Assembly (NCBI GenBank): GCA_020851235.1
Contig: JADZDD010000004.1
Coordinates: 1 to 64,000, forward strand
Direction: 5' to 3'
Source: Burkholderiales bacterium
Lineage (GTDB): Bacteria; Pseudomonadota; Gammaproteobacteria; Burkholderiales; Casimicrobiaceae
Length of the DNA: 64,000 bases
Positions 54,642 through 63,299 of this stretch are shown piece by piece (within the stretch, counting starts at the first letter, position 1; each line of letters opens with the position of its first letter). Made by a program: the position numbers and the translations under genes. The notes under the pieces are model-generated. The model was not told the DNA's origin. It saw nothing but the letters and a program-made list of their open reading frames with translations, and ran no database searches.

Positions 54642-55208
54642 ATGACTTACGCCAATACCTCTGATCCGACGACTCAACGACTCTCCTTCAGTCACATCGG
54701 ATTCTTCGTTCATGACCTCGACCGGATGGCCGGCTTCTATCGAGACGTAATCGGCATGACCGAGACAGACCGTGGCGCACTCGAAGGCGCTCAACTCGTG
54801 TTTCTCAGCACCGATCCCGCCGAGCATCATCAAATTGCCCTCGTAACAGGTCGGCCCACCAATATGGGGTTCAATTGCATCAATCAGATTTCCTTCCGCG
54901 TACCTGACCTCGCGGCATTGCGCGAGGTGCGCCGCCGGGTGGCTGTAGACCCAGACGTATCCAATCTCGAATGCGCAACGCACGGGAATGCCCTCTCGAT
55001 CTACTTCCAAGATCCCGAGGGAAATCGGGTGGAGATCTTTTTCGACACGCCGTGGTATTGCGAGCAACCAATCCGCGAACCGATCGATCTCGAATGTGAC
55101 GATGGCGACATCATGGCTCGCGTCGAAGAGTTGGCCAGGAGTCGACCAGGGTTTCAGAGCAGGGCCATGTGGCAAAGACAGATGGCCAAACGCATGGGGC
55201 TGGCGTGA
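54642..55208 (+). CDS. VOC superfamily protein (glyoxalase/extradiol dioxygenase fold)
   Basis: A 188-residue protein with two beta-alpha-beta-beta-beta modules. FSHIGFFVHDLDRMAGFYRD carries a first metal His, INQISFRVPDLAALREV opens the second module with no His at the usual ligand spot, and PEGNRVEIFFDTPWY carries the metal Glu. This matches type I extradiol dioxygenase-like and fosfomycin-resistance-like VOC proteins. The C-terminal tail (about 35 residues) is polar. ATG 54642 has GAGG six bases upstream. It could be a ring-cleavage dioxygenase or an isomerase; the substrate is unknown. Confidence 0.8.
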   Translation: MTYANTSDPTTQRLSFSHIGFFVHDLDRMAGFYRDVIGMTETDRGALEGAQLVFLSTDPAEHHQIALVTGRPTNMGFNCINQISFRVPDLAALREVRRRVAVDPDVSNLECATHGNALSIYFQDPEGNRVEIFFDTPWYCEQPIREPIDLECDDGDIMARVEELARSRPGFQSRAMWQRQMAKRMGLA

Positions 55209-55454
55209 TGGCTGAGGTCTATAGATTCACGTCAGCGGTCGTCCCGCCATCTGGGTTGGCCAAGCATGGGTTGCAGTCGTCGGTTTGCACCGCATCTTCC
55301 GCGCGATGTTGCTCGGTGAACGGCTGCTACGGCATACTTCCCTGCCTCAGTCGCGGAAGCGATTCTTGATGTTATGCAGCCCAGCGGGACACACGCGAGG
55401 CTTGGGCGAGCTCAAGGACAATCTGTCACAGCCCTTGCAATCTCTCCTCGTCCG

Positions 55455-56207
55455 ATGGAAAAATCCACCGTCTCCACGTTTGCGCGGATGTTGCGCGTAC
55501 TCGACTTGTTCTCGGAAGACCACCTCGCACGGAGCGTCGATGAGATTGCCGATGAACTCGAGGTGTCGATCCCCACAGCGTATCGGTATATAAAACTGCT
55601 CACGCAATCCGGACTGCTTCAACGTGTGGCCGAATCGAGGTACACGCTTGGCCCACGAGTGATTGTTCTTGATCATCTCATTCGCATCGCTGATCCAATC
55701 CTCAAGCACGCAGTCCCCATCATGCGCGAGCTAGTCGCCGCAACGGGCTTCGATTGCGTGATCTCCGCACTCTTCGATCACAGATTACTTGATACGCATC
55801 GAGAGTTCGCATCGGAGCCAGTCACCCTCACCTATGGTCGCGGACGTCTCCGACCGTTGTTTCGTGGTGCTGGCGCAAAGGTCATCCTCGCAGGGATCCC
55901 GTCATCACATCTCCACAGATTGTTCGATGCGCGGCGCGACGAGGTGCGTGCCTCAGGCCTTCCTGTCGAGTGGAGCGAGTTTCGGCGTTACTATGCAGCA
56001 ATCCGCCGCGCAGGTCACTATTTCTCCGATGGCGAACTAGAGCCCAACGTTTCAGCTGTAGCTACGACACTCCATCGCTCCGATGGCTCAATCGCAGGTT
56101 CGATTTCACTGGTGTCGACGCGCCCTCGCATGGCAGTGGTCGACCGCCCCCGACTCGTCCAGGTGATACGCACGGCGGCTACGAGTATCAATTCTCGCCT
56201 GGAGTAA
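55455..56207 (+). CDS. IclR-family transcriptional regulator
   Basis: A 250-residue regulator: winged HTH at about 8-70 (RMLRVLDLFSEDHLARSVDE, LEVSIPTAYRYIKLLTQSGL), then the IclR effector-binding domain (PIMRELVAATGFDCVISAL, GAGAKVILAGIP, SVSLVSTRP-type end). IclR proteins commonly control aromatic and alicyclic catabolic operons in response to pathway intermediates. ATG 55455 fits the family N-terminus, although no strong ribosome site is seen; ATG 55374 is the alternative. It lies among the catabolic genes, followed by the FAH-family gene 27 bp downstream, and may control both divergent sides. Confidence 0.88.
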   Translation: MEKSTVSTFARMLRVLDLFSEDHLARSVDEIADELEVSIPTAYRYIKLLTQSGLLQRVAESRYTLGPRVIVLDHLIRIADPILKHAVPIMRELVAATGFDCVISALFDHRLLDTHREFASEPVTLTYGRGRLRPLFRGAGAKVILAGIPSSHLHRLFDARRDEVRASGLPVEWSEFRRYYAAIRRAGHYFSDGELEPNVSAVATTLHRSDGSIAGSISLVSTRPRMAVVDRPRLVQVIRTAATSINSRLE

Positions 56208-56234
56208 CGAGCGTGTGTCTTTCATGGAGGTTAT

Positions 56235-57101
56235 GTGCGACTAATTAGTTATGTCTCAAATGGGAGTTCCAGCTACGGCGCGGTTGTCGGCGACTCGGTT
56301 CTTGATCTCGGGCAACTCATCGGAGACAGGGCGCCGGACCTCAAGGCAGCATTGGCAGGGGATCTCTTACCGGAGTTGCGCCGCTTCGTGGCCGAGCGGC
56401 CCGCCACACTAAAGTTGGCTGGATTGACACTGCTCCCAGTAATCCCCAATCCAGGTCAGGTGTTTTGCGTCGGATTGAACTACGGAGATCACGTCCGCGA
56501 AACTGGACGTCAGGTTACAGAGAGCCCCGCGATCTTCATCCGAGTTCCATCCTCGCAGGTAGCGCATGGCGAGGCCATACTTCGACCCCTTGAATCAGAG
56601 CGGCTCGACTTCGAGGGAGAGATAGCAGTTGTGATCGGAACGGGTGGACGCCGGATTCCGGAACAGCTTGCGTGGAATCACATCGCGGGCTACAGCTGCT
56701 ACAACGATGGCAGTATCCGCGACTGGCAACTTGCCACATCTCAGTGGACACCTGGAAAGAACTTTTTCCGGACTGGTGCCTTCGGGCCATGGCTCGTCAC
56801 GTCTGACGAAATCCCACCTAATCATCTCATGACGCTGACGACCCGCCTCAACGGTCGGGAAATGCAACGAACCACAACCGACAGAATGATTCATAGCATT
56901 CCACGGCAGATCGCATTCATATCTGCCTTCACACCACTGGCGCCGGGCGATGTGATCGTCACCGGTACACCCGGTGGCGTTGGCAACAAGCGCACGCCGC
57001 CAATATTCATGAAGCCTGGAGATACCGTCGAGGTCGAGGTGGATGCGATTGGTGTGCTTCGAAACAGCATCGCTGACGACGATTCGCGGAGCGACCGCTA
57101 A
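56235..57101 (+). CDS. Fumarylacetoacetate hydrolase-family protein
   Basis: A 288-residue protein starting at GTG 56235 with GGAGG upstream. The FAH-type fold has VFCVGLNYGDHVRETG, LDFEGEIAVVIGTGGR (metal Glu pair), GYSCYNDGSIRDWQ (metal Asp), TPGKNFFRTGAFGPWLV and VIVTGTPGGVGNKRTPP. Members hydrolyse C-C bonds of 1,3-diketo or acylpyruvate acids, or hydrate 2-oxopentenoates and decarboxylate oxaloacetate. Together with the beta-diketone hydrolase this gives the region two separate C-C hydrolase candidates. It is cotranscribed with the IclR gene by spacing. Confidence 0.88.
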   Translation: MRLISYVSNGSSSYGAVVGDSVLDLGQLIGDRAPDLKAALAGDLLPELRRFVAERPATLKLAGLTLLPVIPNPGQVFCVGLNYGDHVRETGRQVTESPAIFIRVPSSQVAHGEAILRPLESERLDFEGEIAVVIGTGGRRIPEQLAWNHIAGYSCYNDGSIRDWQLATSQWTPGKNFFRTGAFGPWLVTSDEIPPNHLMTLTTRLNGREMQRTTTDRMIHSIPRQIAFISAFTPLAPGDVIVTGTPGGVGNKRTPPIFMKPGDTVEVEVDAIGVLRNSIADDDSRSDR

Positions 57102-57416
57102 CGAACTGGCTCTCGCTCGCAGATAGCGGCGATCGACGTCACCAAGATCGTATCGATGCGTCGCTGGTGTCTCGGAGTGCCCCACAAATCAAGCGGATAC
57201 GCCGAGATTACAATCTAACGTCAGAGGCGCACGCTGCGCGCCCACTTCGATCGGGGCTCGACAATGCAAACATGCGGTGAGTCTGCCACGATGACCGCGT
57301 GCGCCGCCGCTCTCCTAGAGAGCCAATCCCTAAACTCGACCTCGCGTCCAGATGCAATCCGCAGCGTATCGCGAATCGCCAGTATCCGAAATAGTATTGA
57401 GTCTGATCGGAACCGA
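57102..57416. other. 315-bp intergenic region between convergent genes
   Basis: Lies between the FAH-family gene and the convergent GST gene. I see no ORF with family similarity, no RNA gene and no clear hairpin with a T-run. GC is lower than in the flanking genes. Confidence 0.5.
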
Positions 57417-58022
57417 TTAACTTCCGAATCGAGTGGCTTGCATTGACGGTCGCCGCTCAAATTCACCGAACCACGCCGCGAGTTGCGGATGCGCATTGCG
57501 CCAGCCAATATCTGCGAACCGTAGATCCAGATAGGCGAGCGCACTGCCCAAAGCGATTGTACCCAGATCCACACACCCTACCATCGATCTCGTTATCGCC
57601 TCAAAGTGTGAAATCGCACGACGGACTTTGTCCATCTGGCCCTCCCGCCAGGGGTTCCAGCGAAACTCAGCAGGCCGGAGGACGTCCTCGTAGCGACTGG
57701 ACAGTGCTGCGTCAAGTATCCCATCGGCAAGGGCTTGTCTTACCAAGACATCCCACCGTAACGCACCCGTCGGAAGTAGGCTACCTCTACCTACCTCATT
57801 CAGGTATTCGCAAATCACCCGACTGTCGTACAGAGTCACCCCGTCATCGACGACCAACGTGGGCAGCTTGCACAGCGGATTGTATTGAAGCAGCTCTGGA
57901 CTGGGTGTTGTAGGCCCAGTCGACACCGCCACGACCTCAATGCGATTGGCAACATTGAGTTCATGTGCTGCGACCAGGCACTTGCGTGTGTAAGGGGAGA
58001 ATGGCGAGTAGTACAGCTTCAT
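57417..58022 (-). CDS. Glutathione S-transferase family protein
   Basis: A 201-residue GST. The thioredoxin-like N-terminal domain (MKLYYSPFSPYTRKCLVAA) has a Ser/Cys-type active site near residues 7-13; NPLCKLPTLVVDDGVTLYDSRVICEYL binds glutathione. A helical C-terminal domain follows (RRAISHFEAITRSM, TIALGSALAYLDLRF). It resembles the YibF-type bacterial GSTs. In catabolic clusters GSTs can isomerise or cleave ring-opening products, for instance maleyl compounds, but the sequence does not show this. It lies 69 bp after the substrate-binding protein gene, beyond a strong hairpin. Confidence 0.87.
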   Translation of the reverse strand: MKLYYSPFSPYTRKCLVAAHELNVANRIEVVAVSTGPTTPSPELLQYNPLCKLPTLVVDDGVTLYDSRVICEYLNEVGRGSLLPTGALRWDVLVRQALADGILDAALSSRYEDVLRPAEFRWNPWREGQMDKVRRAISHFEAITRSMVGCVDLGTIALGSALAYLDLRFADIGWRNAHPQLAAWFGEFERRPSMQATRFGS

Positions 58023-58050
58023 GAAAAGTGCCCCCTCTGTGTAAGTAATC

Positions 58051-58079
58051 CCTTTGGTGGGCAACCCGCCCACCAAAGG
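58051..58079 (-). terminator. Strong hairpin between the binding-protein and GST genes
   Basis: CCTTTGGTGGGC and GCCCACCAAAGG form a perfect 12-bp inverted repeat with a 5-base loop, 12 bp after the stop of the substrate-binding protein gene. No T-run follows. It may be a terminator, or a stabilising hairpin that raises the level of the binding-protein message over the GST message. Confidence 0.6.
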
Positions 58080-58091
58080 TGGTGTTGCAGG

Positions 58092-59153
58092 TCACTTGTC
58101 AATGACAATAGATTTCGAATCGGCCCATACGATCGAGTAGCAGTCGTCCAGTGACTTGCTATTTGGAATGACGGACTTGAGCGCGTCGGCCTGCGTCGTA
58201 ATCCCCTTGCACAGAATCTTGACGCTGAACGCGCTTCCGTATCGCTTGAGCGCCTCGACCACGACATCCTTGGTCAGGGGTGAGCCGGATGACAGCGTCG
58301 TCATGAGCAGATCGGCCATCTCATCACTGTTCGCTGGATTTGCAACGTAAGCGATCGATTCCGCCACGGCGTCCCGGAATGCACTGAATGTCTTCTTTCT
58401 GGCATCCATGTTTTGCTTTCGACCCCAGTAAACGGTCTGAGACCATTCCGACTCGACCGTATTCAAGTCCGAATATGCCATGATTCGCTTCCCGATGTTT
58501 GTCTTCTCGGCGATTTCGGCAAACGGAGGATTCACAATTGCGGCATCCAAGCTCCCACCCTTTAGTCCAGCCAACGTCGCGCTCGACGTATCGGTCACGA
58601 CAATGCTCACGTCCTTTTGGGTCAGGCCCACCGCGCTCAATCCATTATTCAAGTCAATCTCGGTGGTACCACCCTTTACGAGCAATCCGAATCGCTTGCC
58701 CTTCAAGCACTTGAATGGTGCCGGATACGGCTTCTTGCTGTCGACACAGTCGTTGGCCAAGGCTTCCGTGAAGATGAGACTTCCAACGTCCTTTCGAACA
58801 TCGTTTGCCAGAATCTGCAGGCCGGCTCCCTTCTGAGCGGCGGGTATCCCAGCACCGAGTGAAGTTCCCAAGACATCAATGTCACCGGATATCAGAGCAG
58901 AGGTTCCGACAACCCCGTTCTTCACGGTAGTCAGCTGGAGATCAATGCCATGCTTCTGGAATATTCCCTTCTTCTGTCCAAGATAGATTGGCAGATCCTG
59001 CAGCAAGCCAGGGCCGTACAATGCCATGACAATCGTATTCTCTTTGCGATCAGCCGAAGCCGGCGCCCCATTCGCAATACCGCCAAGGGTCAATCCGATC
59101 GCGAGCGTGAGAGCCGATATGGCCTTGAATATAGTTTCCGACTCCGAGTACAT
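58092..59153 (-). CDS. SsuA/TauA/NMT1-type ABC transporter substrate-binding protein
   Basis: A 353-residue periplasmic binding protein (type II fold). ATG 59153 has GGAGGAAG upstream. Signal peptide with cleavage near GAPASA, then YGPGLLQDLPIYLGQKKGIF and HGIDLQLTTVKNGVVGTSAL, the start pattern of nitrate/sulfonate/taurine and pyrimidine-precursor receptors. Cysteines at about 175 and 188 (ANDCVDSKK, APFKCLKG), with two more near the C-terminus, could form disulfides. Third gene of an ATPase-permease-receptor run. The ligand is unknown; aromatic sulfonates, phthalate-type acids or taurine are all possible. Confidence 0.87.
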   Translation of the reverse strand: MYSESETIFKAISALTLAIGLTLGGIANGAPASADRKENTIVMALYGPGLLQDLPIYLGQKKGIFQKHGIDLQLTTVKNGVVGTSALISGDIDVLGTSLGAGIPAAQKGAGLQILANDVRKDVGSLIFTEALANDCVDSKKPYPAPFKCLKGKRFGLLVKGGTTEIDLNNGLSAVGLTQKDVSIVVTDTSSATLAGLKGGSLDAAIVNPPFAEIAEKTNIGKRIMAYSDLNTVESEWSQTVYWGRKQNMDARKKTFSAFRDAVAESIAYVANPANSDEMADLLMTTLSSGSPLTKDVVVEALKRYGSAFSVKILCKGITTQADALKSVIPNSKSLDDCYSIVWADSKSIVIDK

Positions 59154-59203
59154 AGCTTCCTCCAGTGGATGAACAGCAACGATGAATGATGGCGCTATGG
59201 TGG

Positions 59204-60046
59204 CTAGACTTCTTCCTTCCACGACAGCAGTGCGTCTTCGATCTTCCTTATGATCTGGACGATCAGAAGGGCGAAGAGCGACACAATGACCACGACACCG
59301 ATCGTACCGGCAGCATCGAACACCGACGCATAGTTTGCAATCGCGTAACCCCATCCACCTGGGGCAGCAAACATTTCGCCGATGATCACCGTCAATAGCG
59401 CGTATACAACACTCAGGCGCAAGCCCGCAAAGATCGATGGAATTGCAGATGGAAAAATGACTTTCATGAATGTCTCAGCATGGCTGGCGCCGAGCACTTG
59501 GAACAGTCTCAAATACTGAGTGTCAACGTTTCGGACTCCGGCTATCGTATTGATGACGACAACGAAGAAGATCACACTGATCGCCAATGCCACTTTGCTT
59601 GCCATGCCGGTTCCAAACCAGAGGATGAAGAGCGGCGCGAGTGCTGCGTGCGGCATCGACATCAGCGCATCGAAGAACGGAGACAGAACAGAGTTCAGGA
59701 GCTGAAACCGTCCGAGCAACAGCCCGACGACGATGCCAGTACTGGCGGCAACAAGAAATGCAAGCCCCATCTCCTGAATCGTCACCCATCCGTCCCTGAA
59801 AACTCCGCCCGACAGGAAGTACTCCTTCCAGAATGCGAGCATGTCCATCGGTGGGGGAACCAGAAACGGATCCAATACCCTCACGCGAACCAAAATGTCC
59901 CATAAGAGAACGAACGCCGCGAACAACATCACGCGCATGGCCCAAATTGCGCCTTTGCTGCTGAAGTATGAATACGGATCACGACCCCTGTCGGAGACCA
60001 ACTGATCCGTTGCGTTCGGAATTAAGGGCGAGGCCTTGGTCGTCAT
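59204..60046 (-). CDS. SsuC/TauC-type ABC transporter permease
   Basis: A 280-residue inner-membrane protein with about six helices. The cytoplasmic coupling loop (EAA motif) reads VLGASHAETFMKVIFPSAIPSIFAGLRL, interrupted by no unusual residues. The first 35 residues are polar and cytoplasmic. Its ATG overlaps the stop of the ATPase gene (ATGA). It partners the adjacent ATPase and receptor for uptake of a small organic anion. Confidence 0.92.
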   Translation of the reverse strand: MTTKASPLIPNATDQLVSDRGRDPYSYFSSKGAIWAMRVMLFAAFVLLWDILVRVRVLDPFLVPPPMDMLAFWKEYFLSGGVFRDGWVTIQEMGLAFLVAASTGIVVGLLLGRFQLLNSVLSPFFDALMSMPHAALAPLFILWFGTGMASKVALAISVIFFVVVINTIAGVRNVDTQYLRLFQVLGASHAETFMKVIFPSAIPSIFAGLRLSVVYALLTVIIGEMFAAPGGWGYAIANYASVFDAAGTIGVVVIVSLFALLIVQIIRKIEDALLSWKEEV

Positions 60047-60840
60047 GATTCAACACCGCGAGATTCATCATTCGTGTGCATGTGTTTCGCTATGGTGAAG
60101 GCATAACGAGAGAACTCCGGCGTGTATCGGAGCGTCTTCAAATCGCGGGGCCGCTCGAACTCAATCGAAATATCGGCCACCACTTGACCCGGACGCTCGG
60201 AGAGCACGATGACACGATCCGACAGCAAGATGGCTTCATCGATGTCATGAGTCACCATGAGCACCGATGCACCACGCCGCTCCCAAAGATTGAGGAACTG
60301 CAGTTGAAGCATGACCCGTGTCTGAGGATCGAGTGCCGAAAATGGCTCATCCAACAGGATCAACTTCGGATCCGTTGCAAGCGTGCGCGCAATTGCCGCT
60401 CGCTGTCGCATGCCGGCAGACAATTGCCACTTATATGCGTTCTCGAATCCGGCCAAGCCAACTGACGCGAGCAATTGGCGAGCCTTCGCCAGCCTGTCCG
60501 CCTTGGTCGCACCTTGGAGTTCCAACCCTACCGTAACATTGTGCAAGGTTGTTCGCCACGGCAGCAGTCCATCCTGCACAAACATATAGCCAATCAGACG
60601 TCTGGCTTCCTCCACTTTCTTGTTCCACAGGCGTACCGTTCCTGCAGTAGGCTCCGACAAGCCGGCAACCATGTTCAGTAGGCTCGTCTTGCCGCACCCG
60701 CTCGGCCCCACGAGCGAGACGAACTCACCGTCAGCGATGGCGATGTTCACGTTTGACAGCGCGTGTACGGGAGGTTGACCCTTCAACGCAAAGTGCTGAG
60801 ACACATTGCTGATATGGATCGAGTAGTCCTTGCGTGTCAT
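60043..60840 (-). CDS. SsuB/TauB-type ABC transporter ATPase
   Basis: A 265-residue ATPase. Walker A GPSGCGKTS, Q-loop FVQDGLLPWRTT, signature LSAGMRQRAAIAR (second Gly replaced by Ala), Walker B LILLDEPFSALD and switch His in VTHDIDEA are all present. ATG 60840. It is the first gene of the transporter run; the carboxymuconolactone-decarboxylase-like gene lies 56 bp upstream on the same strand and may be cotranscribed. Confidence 0.93.
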   Translation of the reverse strand: MTRKDYSIHISNVSQHFALKGQPPVHALSNVNIAIADGEFVSLVGPSGCGKTSLLNMVAGLSEPTAGTVRLWNKKVEEARRLIGYMFVQDGLLPWRTTLHNVTVGLELQGATKADRLAKARQLLASVGLAGFENAYKWQLSAGMRQRAAIARTLATDPKLILLDEPFSALDPQTRVMLQLQFLNLWERRGASVLMVTHDIDEAILLSDRVIVLSERPGQVVADISIEFERPRDLKTLRYTPEFSRYAFTIAKHMHTNDESRGVES

Positions 60841-60896
60841 CGCATATTGTCCGGGGTGCTCATGGGTATCGCCCCAACCCTCGCGGTCAGATTGAA

Positions 60897-61445
60897 TCAG
60901 ACCAAAGGCGAGACGCTCGACGATGGCCGCGGAGTCTGAGCGGCATTCATGACAATCGAGAGAAACGTGTAATAGCCAATGATCCCAAGCAAGTCGACGA
61001 CTGCCCGTTCTCCGAACCTCACGGTCGCTGCATCCCAAATCGCGTCGGAGACGGCCTTCGTACGATGCAGTTCCTGGCAGAAATCGTGGATCAACTGGCA
61101 GTCATCGTCATGAAACACCGGGATCCTTCGCGCCGCAAGATCATCCACTACACTCTTGCTGATACCCGCATCGATCGCGATAGGTGCGTGAATGGCCCAT
61201 TCGACCTGCTGTGTCCATTCACGGGCGACGATCAAAATCGCCAACTCGATCAATTTCCGAGGTAACGCCCCGTGGTAACGCAGATACTCGCCCATACGCT
61301 GCGCATGCCCCATTAGCTCAGGGCTGCGCATGAGTGGGATGAACGGCGGCAGCAGGGCGCCGCGTGGGCCGTTGATGATGGGTTCGGCGTGCTCCCGCTG
61401 CACGGCCGTCCAACGATCGGGAGAAATAGGAGGAAGGCGATCCAT
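60897..61445 (-). CDS. Carboxymuconolactone decarboxylase-family protein
   Basis: A 182-residue AhpD-like all-helical protein, ATG 61445 (MDRLPPISPDRW). The core reads LPRKLIELAILIVAREWTQQ followed by VEWAIHAPIAIDAG, the CMD pattern without the CxxC of AhpD peroxiredoxin partners, so it is not a disulfide reductase. Members include gamma-carboxymuconolactone decarboxylase, but many are uncharacterised. It lies between the ABC transporter and the second Bug receptor, on the same strand. Confidence 0.82.
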   Translation of the reverse strand: MDRLPPISPDRWTAVQREHAEPIINGPRGALLPPFIPLMRSPELMGHAQRMGEYLRYHGALPRKLIELAILIVAREWTQQVEWAIHAPIAIDAGISKSVVDDLAARRIPVFHDDDCQLIHDFCQELHRTKAVSDAIWDAATVRFGERAVVDLLGIIGYYTFLSIVMNAAQTPRPSSSVSPLV

Positions 61446-61572
61446 TACTGAACAACGCGCTTGATCATCACTGCCGCGCACGACTCCGACGCTCGGCGCC
61501 TGCACGCGGTTCCTGCGGCCTTGATCGCGGCGAGCCTGCTGATTGCAGTTGACTGCACCAGACGGAGCGATT

Positions 61573-62556
61573 TCATTTCGTCGCACCGGACGCGCGGATC
61601 AGCGATTCCCACTTGTCGAGCTGCCGCTTGACCTCAGTGGCAAACTCGGCTTGAGTCATCTCAATGGGCTCAGCACCCAATGCGAGAAGCTTGTTTCGAA
61701 TGTTCTCGGTACGAAGCGCCTTGTTCACCTCAGCATTCAGGCGTGCAACGATCGCTTGAGGAGTACCTGCTGGTGCCAAGATGCCGAACCACGAACTGAT
61801 CTCGAACCCTGGCACGCCCGCCTCGGCCATCGTCGGCGTATCAGGCAGGAGGATTGACCGCTTGTCGGTCGAGACCGCGAGTGCCCGCAGCTTACCTCCT
61901 TTGATGAGGGGCATCGCCGGAAGGATGTTATCGAACATGAAATCGAGTTCGCCGGCCATGAGATCGGTCTCGGCCTGTGGTAGTCCCTTGTAGGGGACAT
62001 GGGTCAGCTTCAAATGCGCGAGGCTAGCGAGGAGTTCCGACGCCATGTGCTGCGTCGTTCCAGAACCGGGTGACCCGTAGTTCAACGGATTGGACCTTTG
62101 CCGCGCCGTATTGAGCAGATCTTGAACGGACTTGAAGGGTGAGTCCGCACGCACGACGAGCACGCTCGGCGTAACAGCGAGCGACGCGACGGGGATGAAG
62201 CTCTTGATGGGATCATAAGTGATCGTCGGGAAAAGCGCTCGCGCCGACGAATGCGTGCCGGGTGTTCCAAGTGCAAGCGTGTACCCGTCAGGAACAGCAT
62301 TCGCAACCGAACTGGTGCCGATCGTTCCGCCGGCCCCTGGGCGGTTGACCACAACCACCGGCTGTCCAAGCGACTCTCCCAGTTGAGCGCCAACGGTACG
62401 AGCGAGAATATCCGACGCACCGCCTGCGCCATATGACACAACCAACTCGACCGGCCGCGTAGGATACGTTTGCGCGGCGGCAACTGCCGCGCTCAAGCCG
62501 AGTACTGTCGAAACGATCCCCAACCCAATTCGCCTGATACACATCATCGTCTCCAT
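61573..62556 (-). CDS. Second Bug/TctC-family periplasmic solute receptor
   Basis: A 327-residue receptor: signal peptide (cleavage near AAAQ), PVELVVSYGAGGASDILART, VNRPGAGGTIGTSSVAN, GTTQHMASELLA and THVPYKGLPQAETDLMAGELD. Three candidate starts lie close together (62556, 62547, 62544); GGAG precedes the last one by six bases, so the true start may be four codons later than annotated. There are no TctAB genes nearby. It is a paralogue of the receptor at 52662-53636 but clearly divergent from it. Confidence 0.88.
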   Translation of the reverse strand: METMMCIRRIGLGIVSTVLGLSAAVAAAQTYPTRPVELVVSYGAGGASDILARTVGAQLGESLGQPVVVVNRPGAGGTIGTSSVANAVPDGYTLALGTPGTHSSARALFPTITYDPIKSFIPVASLAVTPSVLVVRADSPFKSVQDLLNTARQRSNPLNYGSPGSGTTQHMASELLASLAHLKLTHVPYKGLPQAETDLMAGELDFMFDNILPAMPLIKGGKLRALAVSTDKRSILLPDTPTMAEAGVPGFEISSWFGILAPAGTPQAIVARLNAEVNKALRTENIRNKLLALGAEPIEMTQAEFATEVKRQLDKWESLIRASGATK

Positions 62557-62591
62557 GAACGTTCACTATCCAATTCCCAGACCGTACACAC

Positions 62592-63143
62592 CTAACCCAT
62601 TCTTCCACCTATGATGTGCATCGCGTCGCCCTTCACAAACCGAGATGCTGGCGGCGCATAGAAGATAATTCCACTCACGATGTCGTCGACCGAACCTGGT
62701 CGCTTGATCGACTGTCTTTCCTGAGCACGCTCGTTGAGATCCACGTATCGCGGTTGAGCACGAACTCGCTTCGTGAGCGCCATACCAGGCTCGCTTGCAT
62801 TAATCGTGATGGCGTGCTTGCCGAGTTCGATTGCGTTCGTTCGAATCAGACCCAAGACCCTTGCCCTGGCCGATGCGTCAACCGTCGCCATTCGCGGAGA
62901 TGTGGTTCGTTCTATACGAATCCGGCACCTTGCTCACGACTACGTTCACATCGGCTCTTCTCGCTGTTGGTCCGTACAGTGCAGTGCCGTCGTCACTCGT
63001 GTCTGGGTTTGTCTTGACAACGTGATCTGCGGCACCGTGATGCCCCTCCGCCGCGGCATCTTTGCAGTCTTGCTCAGCGAGCGCTCTCGCCGCCGCTCCA
63101 TCATGACCTTGCCCAACGGCGGTGACTCGTTCGACTTATCCAT
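62592..63143 (-). pseudogene. Decayed short-chain dehydrogenase/reductase gene
   Basis: The last 99 codons (62592-62891) encode the C-terminal half of an SDR: LGLIRTNAIELGKHAITIN, EPGMALTKRVRAQP, then SVDDIVSGIIFY and ending in GGRMG. The YxxxK active-site position reads DASAR, so catalytic Tyr and Lys are both lost. Further upstream, fragments in two frames recall an SDR start (LGKVMM after an ATG at 63143; AAARALAEQDCK in another frame). The whole span is about 200 bp short of a normal gene. Deletions plus frameshifts have inactivated it. Confidence 0.7.
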
Positions 63144-63299
63144 GAGGCCCCCGCAAGCCGCCCAAGCACGCCTTGGGCTCACGTCTTTTCAGTAGACGAT
63201 CCTGAGGGTCATTCGCGAATCCGCGAACGCCACCGTTGCCGCCCACCCCCGTGCCGGCGGCACCCAAGGCAACCCGACCCTCCGACGAGGCAGCGCGCG

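Noticed and set aside
57221-57574. 117-codon minus-strand open frame upstream of the FAH gene end
   Set aside because: It overlaps the 3' end of the GST gene in another frame and has no family similarity.
62946-63182. 78-codon open frame as a separate small gene
   Set aside because: Its start resembles an SDR N-terminus and the rest is out of frame with SDR-like fragments, so it is better explained as part of the decayed SDR.
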